Counted from the first letter of the stretch, positions 22,926 to 33,527 are shown. The stretch: DNA of 64,000 nucleotides from an uncultured Pelagibacteraceae bacterium (GCA_902572225.1 CACGFJ010000002.1:1-64000), one strand, 5' to 3'. The notes: generated from the letters alone by a model not told the origin. Translations and numbers: made by a program.

Positions 22926-23688
22926 TTATAAAGAAAAATTCGAAAAGATGAGAGTTGCTGGAAAGCTTGCATCTAAAACTTTAGACATGCTTACAGGTTA
23001 CATTAAACCAGGAGTATCAACAGATAAAATTGATAAGTTGGCTTATGAATATATAAAAGATAACGGTGGCTATTCAGCTCCGTTATTTTATCGAGGATTT
23101 AAAAAATCACTTTGTACTTCATTAAATCATGTGGTTTGTCATGGAATACCTTCTGAGAGAATTTTAGAAGATGGTGATGCAGTTAATATTGATGTGACAG
23201 CAGTTGTTGATGATTATTATGGGGATACAAGTAGAATGTATGAAATTGGAAATGTGCCAGTTAAGGCAAAAAATTTAATTGAAGCAACTTATGACTCATT
23301 AATGAAAGCAATATCAATTTTACAACCAGGTAAAAAACTTGGTGATATAGGATTTGAAATTCAATCTTATGTTGAAAGCAAAGGTTATTCAGTTGTAAGA
23401 GATTTTTGTGGTCACGGAATAAGTAATGTTTTTCATGAACCTCCCAATATTCTTCATTATGGATCTAAAAATACTGGTAAAGAACTATTACCTGGTATGA
23501 CGTTTACTATTGAACCAATGATAAATTATGGAAAATATGACACAAAAGTTTTAAATGATGGGTGGACTGCAGTAACTAAAGATAAATCATTATCAGCACA
23601 ATTTGAGCATACTGTTGGTATCACAGAAGATTCATATGAAATTTTCACAGAATCTGTTAAAGATTATACAAGGCCCCCTTATAATTAA
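22918..23688 (+). CDS. map: Type I methionine aminopeptidase
   Basis: SLNHVVCHGIPSERILEDGDAVNIDVTAVVDDYYGDTSRMYEIG; FCGHGISNVFHEPPNILHYG. Confidence 0.96.
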   Translation: MSDYKEKFEKMRVAGKLASKTLDMLTGYIKPGVSTDKIDKLAYEYIKDNGGYSAPLFYRGFKKSLCTSLNHVVCHGIPSERILEDGDAVNIDVTAVVDDYYGDTSRMYEIGNVPVKAKNLIEATYDSLMKAISILQPGKKLGDIGFEIQSYVESKGYSVVRDFCGHGISNVFHEPPNILHYGSKNTGKELLPGMTFTIEPMINYGKYDTKVLNDGWTAVTKDKSLSAQFEHTVGITEDSYEIFTESVKDYTRPPYN

Positions 23689-24980
23689 TGATATCAAGAT
23701 ATTCTAGAAAAGAACTTGTCAGTATTTGGTCTGAAGAAAACAAATATAAAATTTGGCTAGATGTAGAAATTGCAGCAGCTGAGGCAATGGAGAAATATAA
23801 AATTATTCCTAAAGGAGTTGCGTCATTAGTTAAAAAAAAAGGCAAAATCAAAGTTAAAAGGATTCATGATATAGAGGCAAAAGTTAAGCATGATGTAATT
23901 GCTTTTTTGACATCAATTACAGAACAAACGGGTCTGAAAGCAAGATACCTTCATCAAGGAATGACGTCATCCGATGTTTTAGATACAACTTTAAATATTC
24001 AATTGGTTCAATCAGGAAATATATTATTAAGAGATATTGATAAAATATTATCTGTTCTAAAAAAACAGGCAAAAAAATATAAATTAACTCCTTGCATTGG
24101 AAGAAGTCATGGAATTCATGCAGAACCGATTACATTTGGACTAAAACTAGCATCATTTTATGAAGAATTTAAAAGAAACAAATTAAGATTAAAAGATGCA
24201 ATAGAAAATGTATCTACATGTGCAATTTCTGGGGCTGTAGGAACGTTTGCAAATATAGATCCTAAAATTGAAACCTATGTTGCAAAAAAATTAAAATTGA
24301 AAGCTGAGCCAATTTCAACTCAAATTATACCAAGAGATAGACATGCACATTATTTTTCAGTTCTCGGGATTATTGCTGGATCTGTTGAAAGAGTAGCTAC
24401 AGAAATAAGACATTTGCAAAGATCTGAAGTTTATGAATTACAGGAATACTTTTCAAAAGATCAAAAGGGTTCTTCTGCTATGCCTCATAAAAAAAATCCA
24501 ATATTAAGTGAAAATCTTACAGGACTTGCAAGAATGGTAAGAAGCTATGTAATTCCAGCTTTAGAAAATATTTCTTTGTGGCATGAAAGAGATATTTCTC
24601 ATTCTAGTGTTGAAAGAAATATTGGTCCAGACGCAAACATAACTTTAGATTTTGCTTTAGTTAGATTGTCAGGAATTTTAGATAAAATGATTGTTTATCC
24701 AAAAACGATGATAAAAAATTTAAATTTAACAAGAGGTCTTGTTTTTTCTCAAGAGGTAATGTTAGAACTTACTAAATCAGGTATCGCTAGAGAGAAAGCG
24801 TATAAATTGGTTCAATCTCATGCAAAAGCTAGTTTTGCAAAAAATATAAACCTATTAACACTTTTAAAAAGTGATAAATCAATCACTGGTAAAATAAGTG
24901 AAAAAAGATTAGATAAAATCTTTACATATGACAAACATTTAAAAAATGTAAATTATATTTTTAAAAGAGTATTCAAATAA
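23688..24980 (+). CDS. purB: Adenylosuccinate lyase
   Basis: TSSDVLDTTLNIQLV; GSSAMPHKKNPILSENLTGLAR. Confidence 0.96.
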   Translation: MISRYSRKELVSIWSEENKYKIWLDVEIAAAEAMEKYKIIPKGVASLVKKKGKIKVKRIHDIEAKVKHDVIAFLTSITEQTGLKARYLHQGMTSSDVLDTTLNIQLVQSGNILLRDIDKILSVLKKQAKKYKLTPCIGRSHGIHAEPITFGLKLASFYEEFKRNKLRLKDAIENVSTCAISGAVGTFANIDPKIETYVAKKLKLKAEPISTQIIPRDRHAHYFSVLGIIAGSVERVATEIRHLQRSEVYELQEYFSKDQKGSSAMPHKKNPILSENLTGLARMVRSYVIPALENISLWHERDISHSSVERNIGPDANITLDFALVRLSGILDKMIVYPKTMIKNLNLTRGLVFSQEVMLELTKSGIAREKAYKLVQSHAKASFAKNINLLTLLKSDKSITGKISEKRLDKIFTYDKHLKNVNYIFKRVFK

Positions 24981-25765
24981 TGAAAAAAGGAAAAAAATTA
25001 TACGAAGGTAAAGCAAAAATAATTTTTGCAAGTAACGATAAAAAATATGTTATCCAACATTTTAAAGATGATGCAACCGCATTTAATAATCAAAAAAAAG
25101 CAGTGATGGATGGTAAAGGAATTTTAAACAATAGAATTTCTGAACATATATTAACTCAATTAAACAATGTTGGTATCAAAAATCATTTAGTAAAACGTTT
25201 AAATATGAGAGAGCAACTCGTTCAGCATGTTGAAATTATACCTATTGAATTTATTGTGAGAAATATTGCAACTGGATCATTAACTAAAAGATTGGGAATT
25301 GAAGATGGAACTGTTTTAGAAAATCCATTAATAGAGTATTGCTTGAAAGATGATGATTTAGGAGATCCCTTAGTAAGTACTGAACACATCTTAGCTTTTA
25401 AATGGATGGAAAAAGATGAATTAAACTTAATAAATAAAGAATTAAATAGAATTAACGATTTTCTTCAAGGCATGTTTAGAGGTGTTGGAATTAAACTTGT
25501 AGATTTTAAAGTAGAATTTGGAAGATATGAAAAAAATGGAAAACAAGAGATCATACTTGCGGATGAAATAAGTCCTGATACCTGCAGACTATGGGATGTA
25601 AATAGTGATAAAAAATTAGATAAAGATAGATTTAGAAAAGGTCTTGGTAATCTAATTGAGGCTTATCAAGAAGTTGCAAGAAGATTAGATATACTTCATG
25701 AACAATCAAATATAAGACCATTAAAATACACTAAACCACAAGCAGTAAAGATTAAAAAAAAATAA
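24980..25765 (+). CDS. purC: SAICAR synthetase
   Basis: KLYEGKAKIIF...KDDATAFN; EFIVRNIATGSLTKRLGIEDG; LADEISPDTCRLWD. Confidence 0.97.
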   Translation: MKKGKKLYEGKAKIIFASNDKKYVIQHFKDDATAFNNQKKAVMDGKGILNNRISEHILTQLNNVGIKNHLVKRLNMREQLVQHVEIIPIEFIVRNIATGSLTKRLGIEDGTVLENPLIEYCLKDDDLGDPLVSTEHILAFKWMEKDELNLINKELNRINDFLQGMFRGVGIKLVDFKVEFGRYEKNGKQEIILADEISPDTCRLWDVNSDKKLDKDRFRKGLGNLIEAYQEVARRLDILHEQSNIRPLKYTKPQAVKIKKK

Positions 25766-25998
25766 TGAAAATTAAAGTAATCGTAACTCTTAAAAATGGA
25801 GTTTTAGATCCTCAGGGAAAGGCTATTCAACAAACACTTAATGGAATGAACTTTGGAAATGTAGAAGATGTGAGACAAGGTAAATATTTTGAAATTGAGG
25901 TTAAAGAGAAAGATGAAAAAAAAGCAAAGTCTTTAGTAGATGATATGTGTAAAAAACTATTGGCCAATCTTGTTATTGAGGATTACAAAATAGTTTAA
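25765..25998 (+). CDS. purS: FGAM synthase subunit PurS
   Basis: MKIKVIVTLKNGVLDPQGKAIQQTLNGMNFGNVEDVRQGKYFEIEV. Confidence 0.96.
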   Translation: MKIKVIVTLKNGVLDPQGKAIQQTLNGMNFGNVEDVRQGKYFEIEVKEKDEKKAKSLVDDMCKKLLANLVIEDYKIV

Positions 25999-26001
25999 TA
26001 A

Positions 26002-26685
26002 ATGAGATCATCAGTCATTATTTTTCCTGGATCAAATTGCGATAGAGACATGGATGTGGCTCTAAGAAAATTTGGTTTTAAAAATCAAATGGTTTGGCAC
26101 AATGATAAATCTATTCCAAAATCAGATTTGATAGTATTGCCTGGTGGCTTTTCTTACGGTGATTACTTAAGGTGTGGAAGCATTGCTTCTAAATCAAATA
26201 TTATTAAATCAGTAATTGATTTTGCTAATTCTGGAGGACTAGTATTAGGTATTTGTAATGGATTTCAAATCTTAACTGAAACAGGCCTACTAAAAGGAAT
26301 ATTGCAACAAAATAAGTTTCTTAATTTTATATGCAGAAATGTTTTTGTAAAAGTTAAAGATAAACAAAATAAATATTTTAAAGATTTAAAAAAAGATCTT
26401 TTAGAACTTCATATTGCCCATAATGAAGGAAATTATTTTTGCAGTGATGACGAATTAAAATCATTAGAAGATAATAATCAAATAGCCGTAACGTATTGTG
26501 GAGAAGATGGTACAGAAGATGAAACAACTAATCCAAACGGAGCAATTAAAAATATAGCTGGAATTTTTAATAATAATAAAAATGTTCTTGGAATGATGCC
26601 ACATCCTGAGAGAATGATAGACAAATATTTATCAGGTGAAGATGGTTCATTATTTTTCAAAAATATTATAGATAATTTTAAATAA
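26002..26685 (+). CDS. purQ: FGAM synthase subunit PurQ
   Basis: VIIFPGSNCDRDMDVALRKFG; LPGGFSYGDYLRCGSIA; GICNGFQILTE; GMMPHPERM. Confidence 0.97.
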   Translation: MRSSVIIFPGSNCDRDMDVALRKFGFKNQMVWHNDKSIPKSDLIVLPGGFSYGDYLRCGSIASKSNIIKSVIDFANSGGLVLGICNGFQILTETGLLKGILQQNKFLNFICRNVFVKVKDKQNKYFKDLKKDLLELHIAHNEGNYFCSDDELKSLEDNNQIAVTYCGEDGTEDETTNPNGAIKNIAGIFNNNKNVLGMMPHPERMIDKYLSGEDGSLFFKNIIDNFK

Positions 26686-28877
26686 TGGAAGTCACGGAAG
26701 CAGTTGCAATAGACCACGGATTAAAAAAAGAAGAATTTTCTAAAATATGTGAACTTCTTAATAGAACACCAAATTTAACTGAGCTTGCAATATTTTCTGC
26801 AATGTGGAACGAACATTGCTCTTATAAGTCCTCTAGAAAACATTTAAAAAAAATGCACACAAAAGGAAAACAGGTCATCCAAGGACCTGGAGAAAATGCT
26901 GGTGTTATTGATATTGGAGATGATGATGCAATTGTATTTAAAATTGAAAGCCACAATCATCCTTCATTTATTGAACCTTATCAAGGTGCGGCAACTGGAG
27001 TTGGTGGGATTATGCGGGATGTATTTACAATGGGAGCAAGACCAATAGCAAATCTAAATTCAATTCATTTTGGTTCGCCACAACATAAAAAAACAAGAAA
27101 CTTATTAAGAGGAGTTGTTAAGGGGATTGGTGGATATGGAAATTGTATTGGAGTTCCAACGATTGCTGGCCAAACAACTTTTGATGAGTCTTACAATGGA
27201 AATATATTAGTAAATGCTATGACTCTTGGTTTAGTAAATAAAAATAAGATTTTTTATTCAAAAGCAGCTGGATTAAATAAACCAGTAATATACGTAGGTT
27301 CAAAAACTGGGAGAGATGGAATTCATGGTGCCAGTATGGCATCTGCAACTTTCGATGACAAAATTGAAGAAAAAAAACCAACAGTTCAAGTCGGAGACCC
27401 ATTTACTGAAAAATTGTTACTTGAAGCGTGCCTAGAATTAATGGCTGATAATTCAATCATTGCAATTCAAGATATGGGTGCAGCAGGATTAACATCTTCA
27501 AGTGTTGAAATGGCATCAAAAGGAAACCTTGGAATTGAATTAAATCTTAGTGAGGTTCCTTGTAGGGAAGAAAAAATGACTCCATACGAAATAATGTTGT
27601 CTGAAAGTCAAGAGAGAATGCTTATAGTTCTTGAAAAAGGAAAAGAAAAACATGCAAAGAAAATATTTGATAAATGGAACCTAGATTTTGCAGTTATAGG
27701 TAAAACAACTAATTCAAAAAAAATAGAATTAATATTTGATGATAAAAAAGTTGCTGAATTACCGATTGATCTTCTTGCTGAAAATGCTCCAATCTATGAT
27801 CGTCCTTGGAAAAAAACTAAATTACCTCAAAAATTAAAATTTGATAAAGACGAATTTAAATCTCTAAAATTATCAGATTGCTTGAAGAAGATTTTAAGTA
27901 ATTCAAACATTTCAGACAAAAAATGGATATGGGATCAATACGATCATACAGTAATGGGTGACACAATTCAAAAACCTGGAGGTGATGCTGGTGTTATTAG
28001 AGTTCATGGGACCACTAAAGCGATAGCAGCATCAGTGGATTCATCCGCATTATATTGTTTCTCGCATCCATTAACTGGAGGAAAACAAATAGTTTGTGAG
28101 AGCTATAGAAATCTTATTTCGGTAGGAGCTAAACCTATTGCTATTACAAATTGTTTAAACTTTGGAAATCCAGAAAAAGAAAAAAATATGGGTGAATTCG
28201 TAGAATGCGTTGAAGGAATTACAGAAGCAAGTAAGTATCTAGATTTTCCAGTAGTATCTGGAAATGTATCATTTTATAACGAAACAAAAGATAAAGGTAT
28301 CAAGCCTACGCCAACAATAGGAGGTGTTGGACTAATCTCTGACTATCAACAAATGCTTACTATGGATTTTAAAACTGAAGGAAACTTAGTTTACGTAATT
28401 GGTAAAACCGATGGACATTTAGATCAAAGTATTTTTGCAAGAGAGATTTTAAATGAAAAAAAAGGTCCACCACCAACTGTTAATTTATTTAATGAAAAAA
28501 ACATTGGTGAAACTGTATTAGATTTATCTAGAAAAAATCTTATTGTGAGTTGCCATGATGTATCATTAGGTGGAATTTTAACAGCAGTATCAAAAATGTG
28601 TATTAAAGGAAAAAAAGGAATAACAATTAATACACTTAAGGGTTTAACAAATAAATATGAATATTTTTTTGGTGAAGATCAGGCTCGTTATATTATCGAA
28701 ATACCTAAGGCTAGTTTGAAGAAAGTAAATGATATTTTAAACAAATATTCTGTACATTTCGATGAATTAGGGACAGTTAATGGACAATCCATCGAATATA
28801 AAGATGACATCAATTTGCCTATTGAAGAATTGGCAGATGCACATAAATATTGGTTAAAGAAGTATATGGATAGCTAA
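26685..28877 (+). CDS. purL: FGAM synthase subunit PurL
   Basis: FSAMWNEHCSYKSSRKHLK; VFKIESHNHPSFIEPYQGAATGVGGIMRDVFTMGARP. Confidence 0.98.
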   Translation: MEVTEAVAIDHGLKKEEFSKICELLNRTPNLTELAIFSAMWNEHCSYKSSRKHLKKMHTKGKQVIQGPGENAGVIDIGDDDAIVFKIESHNHPSFIEPYQGAATGVGGIMRDVFTMGARPIANLNSIHFGSPQHKKTRNLLRGVVKGIGGYGNCIGVPTIAGQTTFDESYNGNILVNAMTLGLVNKNKIFYSKAAGLNKPVIYVGSKTGRDGIHGASMASATFDDKIEEKKPTVQVGDPFTEKLLLEACLELMADNSIIAIQDMGAAGLTSSSVEMASKGNLGIELNLSEVPCREEKMTPYEIMLSESQERMLIVLEKGKEKHAKKIFDKWNLDFAVIGKTTNSKKIELIFDDKKVAELPIDLLAENAPIYDRPWKKTKLPQKLKFDKDEFKSLKLSDCLKKILSNSNISDKKWIWDQYDHTVMGDTIQKPGGDAGVIRVHGTTKAIAASVDSSALYCFSHPLTGGKQIVCESYRNLISVGAKPIAITNCLNFGNPEKEKNMGEFVECVEGITEASKYLDFPVVSGNVSFYNETKDKGIKPTPTIGGVGLISDYQQMLTMDFKTEGNLVYVIGKTDGHLDQSIFAREILNEKKGPPPTVNLFNEKNIGETVLDLSRKNLIVSCHDVSLGGILTAVSKMCIKGKKGITINTLKGLTNKYEYFFGEDQARYIIEIPKASLKKVNDILNKYSVHFDELGTVNGQSIEYKDDINLPIEELADAHKYWLKKYMDS

Positions 28878-29107
28878 TGGCAATGGATTTAAAAGAAATT
28901 GAGAGTTTAATTAAGGAAGGATTACCTGACGCAAAAGTTGAAATTCAAGATTTAGCGGGTGATGGAAATCACTATTCTGCTACAGTGACATCATCTGAAT
29001 TTTCAGGTAAGAGTAAAATAGAACAACACAAAATGGTATATAATTCTCTAAAAGGTAAAATGGGAAATGAGCTTCACGCTTTAGCAATTAAAACAAAGGA
29101 AATTTAA
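28877..29107 (+). CDS. BolA family protein
   Basis: IESLIKEGLPDAKVEIQDLAGDGNHYSATVTSSEFSGKSKIEQHKMVYNSL. Confidence 0.93.
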   Translation: MAMDLKEIESLIKEGLPDAKVEIQDLAGDGNHYSATVTSSEFSGKSKIEQHKMVYNSLKGKMGNELHALAIKTKEI

Positions 29108-29446
29108 ATGGAACAAGAAACAAATGATTTAATAAAAAGTGAAATTGAAAATAACGATGTATGTCTTTTTATGAAAGGTACACCTGATGCACCTCAGTGT
29201 GGATTTTCAATGGCAACTTCAAATATTTTGAAGGTTCTTGAAGTAAATTTTAAAGGTGTAAATGTTTTAGCAGATCAAAAGCTAAGAGAAGGTATAAAAG
29301 TATTTAGTGATTGGCCAACCATTCCTCAACTATATGTTAAAAATGAGTTTATTGGTGGATGCGATATCGTAAAAGAAATGTATGAGAGCGGAGAACTTGC
29401 TAAACTCTTTGAGTCTAAAGGAATAAATTTTAAATCAAAAAATTAA
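29108..29446 (+). CDS. grxD: Monothiol glutaredoxin (Grx4/GrxD type)
   Basis: DVCLFMKGTPDAPQCGFSMATSNIL contains CGFS; FSDWPTIPQLYVKNEFIGGCDIVKEMY. Confidence 0.95.
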   Translation: MEQETNDLIKSEIENNDVCLFMKGTPDAPQCGFSMATSNILKVLEVNFKGVNVLADQKLREGIKVFSDWPTIPQLYVKNEFIGGCDIVKEMYESGELAKLFESKGINFKSKN

Positions 29447-29447
29447 T

Positions 29448-31985
29448 TTAAAACTTTTTAATCATTGAGATTTTAGCGTTTTTATCAAGATTTTCATTAA
29501 ATTCTTGGTCTAATTTGAAATTGAAATCTAGGCCATAAATATTTTTTGCAACATTAAGTCCAGCAGAAAAATCTTCAGTTCCTCCAAATTGCATTGCATA
29601 TTCTGTTTCACGTTTAGATTTAAAGTTTAAACCAAATGAAAATGTATCCGTATGTTCGTGTTTTTCACCTTGAATACGTTTGTAGCTAGTATTGATTGAT
29701 AAGTTATTTTTGGAGTCGTAACTAAAACCAACTTCAGATGTTAACATATAATCTGATATTGTATCTTGTGTATAGGTATAAGTTGTGCTGGTATCAGACA
29801 CGTAATTTAATTTGGTTACAGACGAGTCGGAAAAATCTAACCCAAATTCAATTAAGCCAAATGGTTTTATTTTACTGTCATTGAATTTAACAAGATTATT
29901 TACACCAAATTCTAAAGATAAAAGTCCACTTTTTACTTCTTGATCATCATAAGAAAGAGCGTTCGTTCCAACCTCTTGGTATCCCTCAAGTTCTGTATAT
30001 CCAAGATCTACTCTTAAAGCTGGAACTAAATTAAAGTTTCCTTTGTCAATTGTTTTTCCAAAATTAACTGATCCAAATATTTGATTTCCATCTCTTGAAG
30101 CAGTTAATGTATTAGAATCAGACTTTCGCTCAATATCGCTTTTAATTTTTCCAATTCCGATTGATCCTTCGATAAAATTATTATCGTCTAATGGTCTTGT
30201 TCTGTACATTGAAATATTATAATTTTTGCTATCGATACCACTTCCGTTAGATCCTATATCAGTATCGCTTTGCCCATATTGAATAGCAAAACCATAAATA
30301 TCATTATCATTTATTTTTTTATCAAATCCAAAAGCAATACCTTGGCTATCTATTTCCTTTTCAGATGATGTGCTAGTATCACCAATTTTAGTAACACTTA
30401 TTGAGCCTTCTGACCAAGTAGACCAATTATCAGACAAATTTAAATTTTCATTTATATCAATCGATGCCGTAATAACATTTGATAATGATGCAAGCATTGC
30501 ATTTGAAAATTGAAATTTAATATTCTGGTTGGTTAAATTAGTTTCTTTTCTATGATGTCTTAACCATTGCATACGATTAATTACTGGAGTTGTAACGTAT
30601 TGCAAAATTCTCTTTGGTGCTTCTGTTTGTGCTTCAATTGATCCAACAACATCTTTATCGGTCAATGGATCAATAGATGAAGTAGTTTCAACTGTTGTAA
30701 AGTTAAGAGTGGTAGAATTAGTAAACCCTGCATAAGACGCGCTATCAACATCATCAAAAGCGGTAGCAGCAATAGTAATATAATAACCAGTATCCCCATC
30801 TAGTGTGCTTGAGGGGTTAATTGTAATAATGGTTGAACCAGAACCGGATACCAATCCGCCTGCAACATTGATTGTCTCAACGGTTGAATTATCGGATGAT
30901 TTTTTAATTAATATATTTCCACTTTCAGCATCAACAGCTTCAGAGAATGTTAAAACAATATTATCATTTACTCCAACACTAGTTGCGCCGTCACTAGGGG
31001 AAGAAGAAGATAGAGTTGGTGCGGTATTGATTAATTCAAAACCTGTAGTTAATGTATATTCATCCACACTGTGTGTGCCAGGAGTTCCTGACTGGTCCGT
31101 AATAAACATTTTTGTTCCATCATTATTAAAGGTAATGCCTGTAGGAGTAGTACCTTGAGAACTCACATCAAAACTACCCACAAAAGAAGCGGTGGAAACA
31201 TCAAAGCCCGTAGAGAGCGTATATTCGTTAATATCATCTCCCGTATCGCCGGCAACAAACATTTTTTTTCCGTCGTTGCTAAATGCTATGCCTTGAGGTG
31301 AAGTATCTTGGGACTGGGTTACAAAGCTACTATCATAGGAGGCGGTGGAAACATCAAAGCCGGTCGATAGTGTGTATTCAACAACTTCATCAGAAGAATT
31401 ATCACAATTAACAAACATTTTTGTACCATCTGAATTGAATGCTAAACCTTTTGAACCACTTGCATTGGAGGAAATACTTAAATTACTATCATAGGATGCG
31501 GTAGAAATATCGAAGCCTGTAGTGAGATGGTATTCAAAAACTCTTTGATTCTTCCACCCTGCTACAAACATTTTTGTTCCATCGTTGTTAAATGCTAAGC
31601 CTCTTGGGTTGGTATCTTGGGAATTAACACTAAATAAACTATCATAGGAAGCGGTTGAAATATCGAAGCCTGTAGTGAGATGGTATTCTCGAATGGCATT
31701 GGAATTATCTCCAACAACAAACATTTTTGTACCATCGTTGTTAAATTTTATGTCTTGTGGGTATCCTCCTTGATAACCGCTTAAGATGTAAACGTTGATA
31801 CTATCAACATATGTAACTCCCGCAAAAACTTTAGATGATGATAGTATTAAAATAATGAAAAGAATACTCGAACTCTTAATAAAATTTTTAATTAAAATAA
31901 GTATATAGTCTGTAGTTTGCTGACTAAAACAAAGAGCTAAAAAATTTTTAGATAGTTTGTATGTTTTATAAAATAATGTATTCAT
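29448..31985 (-). CDS. Autotransporter-like protein: signal/anchor, tandem propeller-type repeats, Ig-like (Big_5/SbsA) domain, C-terminal beta-barrel
   Basis: Repeats of TTGFDISTASYDS...SQDTNPRGLAFNNDGTKMFVAG; Ig-like APTLSSSSPSDGATSVGVNDNIVLTFSEAVDAESG; C-terminal alternating beta-strand pattern ending in aromatic F (ISMIKKF). Confidence 0.8.
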   Translation of the reverse strand: MNTLFYKTYKLSKNFLALCFSQQTTDYILILIKNFIKSSSILFIILILSSSKVFAGVTYVDSINVYILSGYQGGYPQDIKFNNDGTKMFVVGDNSNAIREYHLTTGFDISTASYDSLFSVNSQDTNPRGLAFNNDGTKMFVAGWKNQRVFEYHLTTGFDISTASYDSNLSISSNASGSKGLAFNSDGTKMFVNCDNSSDEVVEYTLSTGFDVSTASYDSSFVTQSQDTSPQGIAFSNDGKKMFVAGDTGDDINEYTLSTGFDVSTASFVGSFDVSSQGTTPTGITFNNDGTKMFITDQSGTPGTHSVDEYTLTTGFELINTAPTLSSSSPSDGATSVGVNDNIVLTFSEAVDAESGNILIKKSSDNSTVETINVAGGLVSGSGSTIITINPSSTLDGDTGYYITIAATAFDDVDSASYAGFTNSTTLNFTTVETTSSIDPLTDKDVVGSIEAQTEAPKRILQYVTTPVINRMQWLRHHRKETNLTNQNIKFQFSNAMLASLSNVITASIDINENLNLSDNWSTWSEGSISVTKIGDTSTSSEKEIDSQGIAFGFDKKINDNDIYGFAIQYGQSDTDIGSNGSGIDSKNYNISMYRTRPLDDNNFIEGSIGIGKIKSDIERKSDSNTLTASRDGNQIFGSVNFGKTIDKGNFNLVPALRVDLGYTELEGYQEVGTNALSYDDQEVKSGLLSLEFGVNNLVKFNDSKIKPFGLIEFGLDFSDSSVTKLNYVSDTSTTYTYTQDTISDYMLTSEVGFSYDSKNNLSINTSYKRIQGEKHEHTDTFSFGLNFKSKRETEYAMQFGGTEDFSAGLNVAKNIYGLDFNFKLDQEFNENLDKNAKISMIKKF
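31031..31814 (-). repeat. Intragenic tandem repeats, about 5 units of roughly 50 codons
   Basis: Recurring (H/Y)LTTGFDISTASYDS and (G)(L/I)(A/T)FNNDGTKMFV; nucleotide block ttttgttccatcgttgttaaatgctaagcc repeats with variation. Confidence 0.88.
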
Positions 31986-32151
31986 TTTTTAATAACAACA
32001 ACGTAAAATAAAAAAATAAATTTTTTAATAATAATTCTGGATATAAAATTTTAGTTAATTAAAAAACTTTAAATAAGTTTATTTTGGGTTTTAATTGTTC
32101 AAAAATATCTAAATTGCTTAATTTTCCTTTAACAGTAATTTTAAAAAGGTG

Positions 32152-32769
32152 TTATCTAGAATAATATTCGATTACTAGATTTGGCTCCATCACAACTGGG
32201 TATGGAACTTCTTCGAAAGATGGAACTCTTACAAATTTAACTTTTTTATTCTTTTCATCTAATTGTAGATATTCTGGAACTTCTCTCTCTTTGTTAGCAA
32301 GAGCAATATCAATTAAAGCAAGTTGTTTAGATTTATCTCTAATTTCAATCGTATCTTCTTCTTTGACCTGATAACTCGCAATATTTACTTTTTTTCCATT
32401 AACTTTAACATGACCATGATTAATAAGCTGCCTTGATGAAAAAATAGTGTTTGATAACTTTGATCTATAAATTACAGCATCCAATCTTCTCTCTAATAAT
32501 CCAATTAAATTTTCAGCTGTATCGCCTTTTTTCATGATTGCTTTTTTGTAAACATTTCTAAACTGTCTCTCATTCATGTTTCCATAATAAGACTTCAATT
32601 TCTGTTTTGCTTGAAGTTGAATTCCGTAGTCTGAAGGTTTGCCAGCTTTTGTTTGTCCATGCTGTCCTGGAGGATAGGCTCTTGTATTAAAAGGACTTTT
32701 GGGCCTCCCCCATAAATTTACTTTTAATCTTCTATCTACTTTATGTTTAGAGTTTAATCTTTTTGTCAT
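32152..32769 (-). CDS. rpsD: 30S ribosomal protein S4
   Basis: [40 protein letters not shown]4 domain [37 protein letters not shown]. Confidence 0.98.
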   Translation of the reverse strand: MTKRLNSKHKVDRRLKVNLWGRPKSPFNTRAYPPGQHGQTKAGKPSDYGIQLQAKQKLKSYYGNMNERQFRNVYKKAIMKKGDTAENLIGLLERRLDAVIYRSKLSNTIFSSRQLINHGHVKVNGKKVNIASYQVKEEDTIEIRDKSKQLALIDIALANKEREVPEYLQLDEKNKKVKFVRVPSFEEVPYPVVMEPNLVIEYYSR

Positions 32770-32804
32770 TAGTATGAGGTCTTATAAGCCTAAGTTATGT
32801 TTTG

Positions 32805-33527
32805 TCAATCAACCTTTTCCTTACTTAAACCAGCAAATACACTCGATAAAATACGAGTTTCTTTTTCTGAAAGATTGAGTTTATAGAAAATACTTCTTAG
32901 ATTTTCCATCATGATTGGTTTTTTTTCAGGTGGGTGAAAAAAATTCTTATTTTCTAAATTATTAATGCACAAATTTAACATTCTTTGAATGTCATTCTTA
33001 TTTGCACTTTTAATTTTTTTTGACTTTTCAAAGGAAAACTTTTTATTTGAAATTAGTCCACTTACTATTTGAGCTACTATAATTAGACTATGAGACAAAT
33101 TTAAAGATCTAAAATTCCTATTACTTGGAATTTGTAAAGTATAATCAGCATAACTAACTTCATTATTTGATAATCCAGATGCTTCTGATCCAAAAAGAAA
33201 ACCAACCTTTTTTTTGTAATTAATCTTATTTAGATCAGTTATTGATATATGTTTAATATTTTTATTTCTAAATCTTGCAGATGTTGCAACTAATATATCC
33301 AAATTACTTAATGATGTTTCTAAATTTTCATATACTTTTGCTTTTTTAACAATATCCTTTGCCCCTACAGATGTTGCAATAATTTTATCATTTGGAAATG
33401 AGGGTTTTGGATTAACAATTGATAGATTATTAAAATTAAAGTTTTTTAAAGCTCTAGCACAGGCTCCTATATTTTCTGATAGTTGAGGTTTGTGTAAAAT
33501 AAAAGTTATATTTCTTAATGACATCAA
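32805..33527 (-). CDS. TrmH-family RNA methyltransferase, TrmJ-like
   Basis: ITFILHKPQLSENIGACARALKNFNFNNLSIVNPK; GFLFGSEASGLSNNEVSYADYTLQIPSNRNFRSLNLSHSLIIVAQ. Confidence 0.86.
   Translation of the reverse strand: MMSLRNITFILHKPQLSENIGACARALKNFNFNNLSIVNPKPSFPNDKIIATSVGAKDIVKKAKVYENLETSLSNLDILVATSARFRNKNIKHISITDLNKINYKKKVGFLFGSEASGLSNNEVSYADYTLQIPSNRNFRSLNLSHSLIIVAQIVSGLISNKKFSFEKSKKIKSANKNDIQRMLNLCINNLENKNFFHPPEKKPIMMENLRSIFYKLNLSEKETRILSSVFAGLSKEKVD

Noticed and set aside
30805-31158. 117-aa plus-strand ORF opposite the autotransporter-like gene
   Set aside because: Antisense to the Ig-like/repeat region; no independent support
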